Part shown: in pieces, positions 5,688 through 10,537 of the stretch | How the letters are laid out: every line of letters starts with the position of its first letter | Numbering within the stretch: the first letter of the stretch is position 1 | From: CAZDSS01 sp964508185 | GTDB lineage: Bacteria > Pseudomonadota > Alphaproteobacteria > Sphingomonadales > Govanellaceae | DNA: 10,537 nucleotides | Assembly (NCBI GenBank): GCA_964508185.1 | Contig: CAZDSS010000094.1 | Coordinates: 1 to 10,537 of the forward strand | Direction of reading: 5' to 3' | The notes under the pieces: model-generated | The model's input: the letters and a program-made list of their open reading frames with translations, nothing else | The model's database searches: none | Told to the model about the DNA's origin: nothing | Position numbers and translations under genes: made by a program

Positions 5688-6224
5688 TCAGGCCTTGCGG
5701 CGACGGCGCAGGCTGACCCCGAGCCCGGTGAGGCCGAGGCCGAACAGGGCGAGGCCCGCCGGCGCAGGCACCTGGTTCCCGCCGGGGCCGCCCGTATCGC
5801 CAGGCTGGCCGTCCACGAACAGGGTCGAACCGAGGAAGGTGAAGGTGCTGCCCTTGCCGCCGCCCTTGGTCAGCACCACGTTGAGGATGCCGTCTTCCTG
5901 CAGATAGCTCACGTCGATGGTGAAGGGCAGATTGTCGAAATAGACGTTGAGCTTGTCGGAGAAGGCGTTGCTGCCGTCGAGATTGATGGTCAGCGGCTGG
6001 CCGCCCGGCCCGTCGATATTGAGATGCAGCGACGCCGTGCTGATGATGTCGTTCAGCGGATCGAAGCCATGGGCCGTCAGGTCATGGGTGAAGCTGTAGC
6101 CGACATCCGTCTGCAGCGTGACGGGTGATGCGGGCGTATAGACATCGGTGATGGGCAGGGCATGCGCCGCGCCGCAAAGCCCGATCATCAGCACCGCAGC
6201 GCCAAGGGTATTCCGAATATTCAT
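5688..6224 (-). CDS. PEP-CTERM (VPAPA-type) exported protein, function unknown
   Basis: 178-residue predicted exosortase substrate. The signal peptide (about 1-22) runs MNIRNTLGAAVLMIGLCG and ends with cleavage probably after AHA. The mature part is beta-rich, with a YSFTHDLTAHGFDPLND...ISTASLHLNI stretch (about 43-70) of a kind seen in other small PEP-CTERM proteins. A glycine-rich linker (about 138-150) leads to the sorting tail: VPAPA at 152-156, hydrophobic GLALFGLGLTGLGVSL, then RRRRK. The ATG at 6224 is chosen because the signal peptide starts there. The ORF extends 27 codons further upstream into the sigma-54 promoter, and the ribosome-binding site (GGGAA) is weak. It shares only its architecture with the gene at 4619-5329, so the two are not a recent duplication. 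Function unknown; probably a surface or matrix protein. Confidence 0.85.
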   Translation of the reverse strand: MNIRNTLGAAVLMIGLCGAAHALPITDVYTPASPVTLQTDVGYSFTHDLTAHGFDPLNDIISTASLHLNIDGPGGQPLTINLDGSNAFSDKLNVYFDNLPFTIDVSYLQEDGILNVVLTKGGGKGSTFTFLGSTLFVDGQPGDTGGPGGNQVPAPAGLALFGLGLTGLGVSLRRRRKA

Positions 6225-6249
6225 GGTGGTTCCCAGTCCAGCCTGTTGT

Positions 6250-6268
6250 GGGCCCGACCATCGGGCCC
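6250..6268 (-). other. Hairpin in the 5' leader of the second PEP-CTERM gene
   Basis: GGGCCCGA (6250-6257), loop of 3, TCGGGCCC (6261-6268): a perfect 8-bp stem lying between the predicted transcription start (near 6276) and the ATG at 6224. No T run follows. It may affect translation or mRNA stability. Confidence 0.5.
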
Positions 6269-6286
6269 CGTCCTGATCTCCCATTG

Positions 6287-6302
6287 AGCAAGTTCCGCGC
6301 CA
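6287..6302 (-). promoter_or_regulatory. Sigma-54 (-24/-12) promoter of the second PEP-CTERM gene
   Basis: TGGCGCGGAACTTGCT on the minus strand. It matches TGGCACG-N4-TTGCW at 11 of 12 fixed positions (one A to G change), with GG (6301-6300) and GC (6289-6288) in the required 10-base spacing. Transcription would start near 6276, about 50 bases before the ATG. Confidence 0.8.
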
Positions 6303-6552
6303 CAATCGCCCCGGACCCGCCTAACGCGGCGGAGAGCGCGGATTTCCGCCCGTCCGCCCGTGTTCCGATGCGGCGGCGGGGAAGATTGCGGACGGCACCT
6401 GTAAAACCGGGCGACGGGCGGAATGAAGGCGGCTCCGGAACCTGTCCCGTTTTTGGACAGTCGAGCTCCAGCCACGCCCCCTGGCCTTCCCGCCTTCCGC
6501 TGCCCGGGGCCCCGTGCTAAAAGAACCATTCCTAGCAGGAAGCCGTGAGTTC
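6303..6552. other. Divergent intergenic region between the PEP-CTERM gene and dnaB
   Basis: No gene is supported here. It contains a long near-perfect inverted repeat, 6346-6360 against 6408-6421 (one single-base gap), and a smaller one, CTGTCC (6442-6447) against GGACAG (6455-6460). The dnaB promoter must lie here, but the only candidate, TTCCGC (6495-6500), 17 bases, TAAAAG (6518-6523), is weak. The dnaB ribosome-binding site AGGAAG is at 6537-6542. Confidence 0.55.
6346..6421. repeat. Near-perfect inverted repeat upstream of the PEP-CTERM gene and dnaB
   Basis: The arm CCGCCCGTCCGCCCG (6346-6360) has the reverse complement CGGGCGGACGGGCGG. The second arm, CGGGCGACGGGCGG (6408-6421), matches it with one base missing. 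The arms are 47 bp apart. Relative to the predicted sigma-54 start at about 6276 they lie near -70 to -84 and -132 to -145. The arms are GC-rich, so some chance matching is possible. Confidence 0.5.
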
Positions 6553-8058
6553 ATGACCGACGCCTTCACCACCGTCACGCGCATCGAGCCCGAAAGCGCG
6601 GCCGAATACCGCCAGCTGCCCCACAATCTGGAGGCGGAACAGGCGCTCCTCGGCGCGATTCTGGTGAACAACGAGGCGGCGTCCAAGGTCCAGGACTTCC
6701 TGCTGCCCCAGCATTTCTTCGAGCCCGTGCACGGCCGCATCTATGAGGCGGCGCTGCGGCTCATCGACCGCGGGCAGCTTGCGACCCCCGTCACCCTCAA
6801 GGCCTTCTTCGAGCGGGACGAGGCGCTGGTGGACGTGGGCGGCGCGCAATATCTCGCGCGCCTTGCCGGGGCTGCGATCACCATCCTCAACGCCGAGGAC
6901 TATGGCCGCCTGATCTATGACCTGGCGCTGCGGCGCGAGCTCATCGCCATCGGCGAGAACATGGTGCTCACGGCCTATGATTCGAGCGTGGACGAGCCCG
7001 CCAAGGCGCAGATCGAGCAGGCCGAGCAGAAGCTGTTCGAGCTTGCCGAGAAGGGGCAGCACGAGGGCGGCTTCAAGACCTTCGCCCGCAGCATGACCGA
7101 CGCCGTCCGCACCATCGAGGCGGCCTACAAGCGGGACGGCCGCCTGTCGGGCGTCACCACGGGCTTCCGCGCCATCAACGAGAAGATCGGCGGGCTGCAC
7201 CCCTCCGACCTCATCATCCTCGCCGGGCGCCCGGCCATGGGGAAGACGGCGCTTGCAACGAACATCGGCTTCAATGCCGCCCTCGCCTATCTCAGGAGCC
7301 AGGAAGCAGGGATCGATCCGAAGGAATCCGAAGGCGCGGTCGTCGGCTTCTTCTCCCTCGAAATGTCGGCGGAGCAGCTCGCGACCCGTATCCTTGCCGA
7401 GCGCGCCCGCGTGCCATCCGAGGACCTGCGCCGCGGCCGCCTCACCAAGGAGCAGTTCCGCGAGGTCGCACGCGTCGCGCAGGAGCTGGAATCGATCCCG
7501 TTCTTCATCGACGACACGCCGCAGCTGACCATCGCCGCGCTTCGCACCCGCGCCCGACGTCTGAAGCGCCAGCACAATCTGGGGCTTGTGATCGTCGACT
7601 ATCTTCAGCTTCTCCGCGGCACCGGATCGGGCGGCCGGGGACCCGAGAACCGGGTGCAGGAAATTTCGGAAATCACCCGCGGCCTCAAGGGCTTGGCAAA
7701 GGAACTTCACATTCCGGTGATCGCCCTCAGCCAGCTCAGCCGTACGGTGGAGCAGCGCGAGGACAAGCGGCCGCAATTGTCCGACCTTCGCGAATCCGGC
7801 TCCATCGAGCAGGACGCCGACATGGTGACCTTCGTCTTCCGCGAGGAGTATTACCACCAGATGAAGGAGCCAACCATGGGCACGCCCGAGCATCAGGAAT
7901 GGCAGGCCAAAGGCGAGAAGCTCCACGGCCTTGCGGAATTCATCATCGGCAAGCAGCGTCACGGCCCCACGGGCACCGTGCGCCTGTTCTTCGAGCGCGA
8001 GACCACCCGCTTCTCGGACCTCGCCGACGATGCCTATCTCCCCGAAGATTTCGGTTGA
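6553..8058 (+). CDS. dnaB: Replicative DNA helicase DnaB
   Basis: 501-residue hexameric 5'-3' helicase that unwinds DNA at the replication fork and recruits primase. The N-terminal domain begins LPHNLEAEQALLGAIL (residues 22-37). A linker leads to the RecA-like motor (about 199 onward): Walker A GRPAMGKT at 225-232, FFSLEMS with the catalytic Glu at 270, Walker B LVIVDYLQLL with Asp349, and the arginine-finger motif GKQRHGPTGTV at 466-476. Between Walker A and FFSLEMS there is an extra segment (about 246-260, RSQEAGIDPKESEG), typical of alphaproteobacterial DnaB. No intein is present. The ATG at 6553 is preferred to the in-frame start at 6514 because AGGAAG lies 10 bases before it and family alignment begins there. 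Confidence 0.97.
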   Translation: MTDAFTTVTRIEPESAAEYRQLPHNLEAEQALLGAILVNNEAASKVQDFLLPQHFFEPVHGRIYEAALRLIDRGQLATPVTLKAFFERDEALVDVGGAQYLARLAGAAITILNAEDYGRLIYDLALRRELIAIGENMVLTAYDSSVDEPAKAQIEQAEQKLFELAEKGQHEGGFKTFARSMTDAVRTIEAAYKRDGRLSGVTTGFRAINEKIGGLHPSDLIILAGRPAMGKTALATNIGFNAALAYLRSQEAGIDPKESEGAVVGFFSLEMSAEQLATRILAERARVPSEDLRRGRLTKEQFREVARVAQELESIPFFIDDTPQLTIAALRTRARRLKRQHNLGLVIVDYLQLLRGTGSGGRGPENRVQEISEITRGLKGLAKELHIPVIALSQLSRTVEQREDKRPQLSDLRESGSIEQDADMVTFVFREEYYHQMKEPTMGTPEHQEWQAKGEKLHGLAEFIIGKQRHGPTGTVRLFFERETTRFSDLADDAYLPEDFG

Positions 8059-8095
8059 TGGGCTGGACGGCCGGACCGCCGCGCGCGCTTAGTGG

Positions 8096-8125
8096 TTGCC
8101 GATCGCGGCGCCGGGCCGCTATAAC
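8096..8125 (+). promoter_or_regulatory. Candidate promoter of the mlaE-mlaF pair
   Basis: TTGCCG (8096-8101), an 18-base spacer and TATAAC (8120-8125) in the 130-bp gap after dnaB. Transcription would start near 8132, about 57 bases before the permease ATG. No clear dnaB terminator is seen, so read-through from dnaB is also possible. Confidence 0.5.
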
Positions 8126-8188
8126 CTTCTGCGACATCGGAAATTTCAGCCCGTTCAAGGGCCTGACCCGGGACAAGAAACTGCGCGC

Positions 8189-8965
8189 ATGAATTTCCTG
8201 GCCATCATAGGGCGTGTCACCCTGAGCTTCCTCGCCGCGGCCGGGCAGCTCGGGCTGTTCACGGTGACCGCCATTTCGCACCTTGTGCGCCCCCCCTACT
8301 ATCTCCGCCATCTCGGCAGCCAGATGCTGAGCATCGGCTATTATTCGCTCCCCGTGGTGGGCCTCACCGCCCTCTTCACCGGCGCGGTGCTGGCGCTCCA
8401 GATCTATGAGGGCGGGTCGCGCTTCAATGCGGAAAGCGCCGTCGCGGGGATCGTGGTGATCGGCTTCGTGCGCGAACTGGGCCCGGTGCTCGGCGGCCTG
8501 ATGGTGGCGGGCCGCGTCAGCGCCGCCATGGCGGCGGAGATCGGCACCATGCGGGTGACCGAGCAGATCGACGCCCTGTCGACCCTGTCGACCGATCCGT
8601 TCAAGTATCTGATCGCGCCGCGCATCCTCGCCGCCACCCTGATGCTGCCCTGCCTCGTGCTGGTCGCCGACATCATCGGCGTTGCCGGCGGGTTCCTGCT
8701 GTCCACCGACAAGCTCGGCTTCAACCCGGGAAGCTATCTGCAGACCACCATGGATTACCTCGAGGCCAACGACGTGATCTCGGGCCTGGTGAAGGCCTGC
8801 GTCTTCGGCTTCTTCATCGCCCTCATGGGCTGCTACCATGGCTACATGAGCCGCGGCGGGGCGCAGGGCGTCGGACGGGCGACCACCAATGCGGTGGTCT
8901 CGGCCTCGATCCTCATCCTGTTCTCCAACTACATCGTCACCGAACTCTTCTTCGCCACCTCGTGA
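8189..8965 (+). CDS. mlaE: MlaE-family lipid ABC transporter permease
   Basis: 258-residue inner-membrane permease of the MlaE (YrbE) family, which moves phospholipids between the inner membrane and a periplasmic MlaD/Mce partner. The family signature runs RELGPVLGGLMVAGRVSAA (95-113), then AAEIGTMRVTEQIDAL (115-130). Hydrophobic membrane segments lie at about 55-72, 85-110, 145-172, 198-215 and 234-252, and the N-terminal helix resembles the interfacial helix of MlaE. The ATG at 8189 gives the usual family length. The open frame extends upstream to a TTG at 8096, but that would overlap the likely promoter. The Shine-Dalgarno is poor. It overlaps or abuts mlaF and must form the complex with it. 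Confidence 0.92.
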   Translation: MNFLAIIGRVTLSFLAAAGQLGLFTVTAISHLVRPPYYLRHLGSQMLSIGYYSLPVVGLTALFTGAVLALQIYEGGSRFNAESAVAGIVVIGFVRELGPVLGGLMVAGRVSAAMAAEIGTMRVTEQIDALSTLSTDPFKYLIAPRILAATLMLPCLVLVADIIGVAGGFLLSTDKLGFNPGSYLQTTMDYLEANDVISGLVKACVFGFFIALMGCYHGYMSRGGAQGVGRATTNAVVSASILILFSNYIVTELFFATS

Positions 8966-8970
8966 GCGCC

Positions 8971-9747
8971 ATGAGCAACAGCCCCAAGATCAGCCTGCGC
9001 GGCGTCGTCAAACGGTTCGGCCCCAAGACCGTGCTGGACGGCATCGACCTTGACGTGGAGGCGGGGGAATCCCTCGTCATCATCGGCGGATCCGGCACGG
9101 GGAAGTCGGTGCTCATCAAATGCATCCTCGGCCTTCTCAAGGCGGATGCCGGCGAAATCCTCATCGACGGCCGCGACGTCAACCGGTTGAAGGCGTCGGA
9201 ACGCGAAGACGTCATGCGCCGCATCGGCATGCTGTTCCAGGGCGCGGCGCTTTTCGACAGCCTGCCCGTCTGGGAAAACGTGGCCTTCGGCCTGCTCGCC
9301 ACCAAGGCCGTGAAGCGCCGCGAGGCGCGGGAGCGGGCGATCGCGGTCCTCCGTCAGGTGGGCCTTGGCGCGGATGTGGCGGATCTGAGCCCCGCCGAAC
9401 TTTCGGGCGGCATGCAGAAGCGCGTGGGCCTTGCCCGGGCGATCGCCGCCGAGCCCGAGATCATCTTCTTCGATGAGCCGACCACGGGGCTTGACCCCAT
9501 CATGGCCGACGTCATCAACGACCTGATCGTGGACCGGGTGCGCGACCTTGGCGCGACGGCCATCACCATCACCCACGACATGGCGAGCCTGCGCAAGATC
9601 GCCGACAAGGTCGCCATGCTCCACAAGGGCAAGCTCGTCTGGACCGGCAGCAAGGCCGAGCTCGACCAGACCGACAACCCCTACGTCCAGCAGTTCATCA
9701 ACGGCCGCGCGGAAGGTCCGATCCAGATGGAGCTTCTCCGCGCATGA
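8971..9747 (+). CDS. mlaF: MlaF-family ABC transporter ATP-binding protein
   Basis: 258-residue cytoplasmic ATPase that powers the MlaE permease. Walker A GGSGTGKS is at 39-46, the Q-loop Gln at 90, signature LSGGMQKR at 144-151 (the GGMQKR form is typical of MlaF), Walker B IIFFDEP at 164-170, and the switch His at 202 (ITHDM). The start is ambiguous: ATG at 8971, or a GTG at 8962 whose GTGA overlaps the permease stop codon by 4 bases. I chose the ATG because GTGAG just before it can serve as a weak ribosome-binding site. Either way the two genes are translationally coupled. No mlaD, mlaC or mlaB follows; radA does. Confidence 0.93.
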   Translation: MSNSPKISLRGVVKRFGPKTVLDGIDLDVEAGESLVIIGGSGTGKSVLIKCILGLLKADAGEILIDGRDVNRLKASEREDVMRRIGMLFQGAALFDSLPVWENVAFGLLATKAVKRREARERAIAVLRQVGLGADVADLSPAELSGGMQKRVGLARAIAAEPEIIFFDEPTTGLDPIMADVINDLIVDRVRDLGATAITITHDMASLRKIADKVAMLHKGKLVWTGSKAELDQTDNPYVQQFINGRAEGPIQMELLRA

Positions 9748-9761
9748 CGATGCGATAAGCC

Positions 9762-10537
<776 letters not shown>

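Noticed and set aside
5532..6128. 198-codon plus-strand frame opposite the second PEP-CTERM gene
   Set aside because: It starts in intergenic sequence without a ribosome-binding site and runs antisense to a gene with a clear signal peptide and sorting tail.
6442..6460. CTGTCC-CGTTTTT-GGACAG as a terminator
   Set aside because: The T run is in the loop, not after the stem, and no gene ends here. At most it is a protein-binding inverted repeat.
6532..7962. 476-codon open frame on the minus strand, antisense to dnaB
   Set aside because: It lies fully inside an unmistakable dnaB, its translation resembles no protein family, and long antisense frames are expected in GC-rich coding DNA.
8096..8188. 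TTG-initiated N-terminal extension of the MlaE-family permease
   Set aside because: It would cover the likely -35/-10 boxes, adds 31 residues unlike the family, and has no better ribosome-binding site.

Overview
The window (about 10.5 kb, GC-rich) looks like the chromosome of an alphaproteobacterium. The grounds are the fatty-acid cluster fabD-fabG-acpP-fabF, the ribosomal operon rpsF-rpsR-rplI, the replicative helicase DnaB with an alphaproteobacterial-type insertion after its Walker A helix, RadA, and CTTGAC/TTGCGC-like -35 boxes. I cannot name a genus. I see no rRNA, tRNA, CRISPR array or insertion sequence.

Layout. (1) 1-3066, minus strand: fabF (runs off the left edge), acpP, fabG and fabD. 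These carry out malonyl loading onto ACP, condensation and the first reduction of type II fatty-acid synthesis. (2) 3067-3290: a compact divergent control region with back-to-back promoters for fabD and rpsF and a strongly structured rpsF leader. (3) 3291-4542, plus strand: rpsF, rpsR and rplI (S6, S18, L9). S6 has an RGD-repeat tail, and rpsF and rpsR overlap. The operon closes with a UUCG-loop terminator that can also serve the convergent gene. (4) 4619-6224, minus strand: two small secreted proteins, each with a signal peptide and a VPAPA-type PEP-CTERM tail, the substrate signal of the exosortase system. Each has a well-matched sigma-54 (-24/-12) promoter close upstream. (5) 6553-8058, plus strand: dnaB. 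(6) 8189-9747: an MlaE-family permease and MlaF-family ATPase, a lipid ABC transporter pair with no adjacent mlaD. (7) 9762 to the right edge: radA (5' part).

Most of the window is housekeeping sequence in familiar order. The accessory part is the PEP-CTERM pair between rplI and dnaB. These two genes run against their neighbours, are insulated by terminators, and appear to be co-regulated by sigma-54. This fits the known association of PEP-CTERM/exosortase systems with the PrsK/PrsR two-component system and RpoN, although neither the exosortase nor the regulator lies in the window. The other points of interest are the fabD/rpsF promoter pair, which would put lipid synthesis and ribosomal protein synthesis in physical competition for RNA polymerase, and the folded rpsF leader, which is a candidate for S6:S18 autoregulation.
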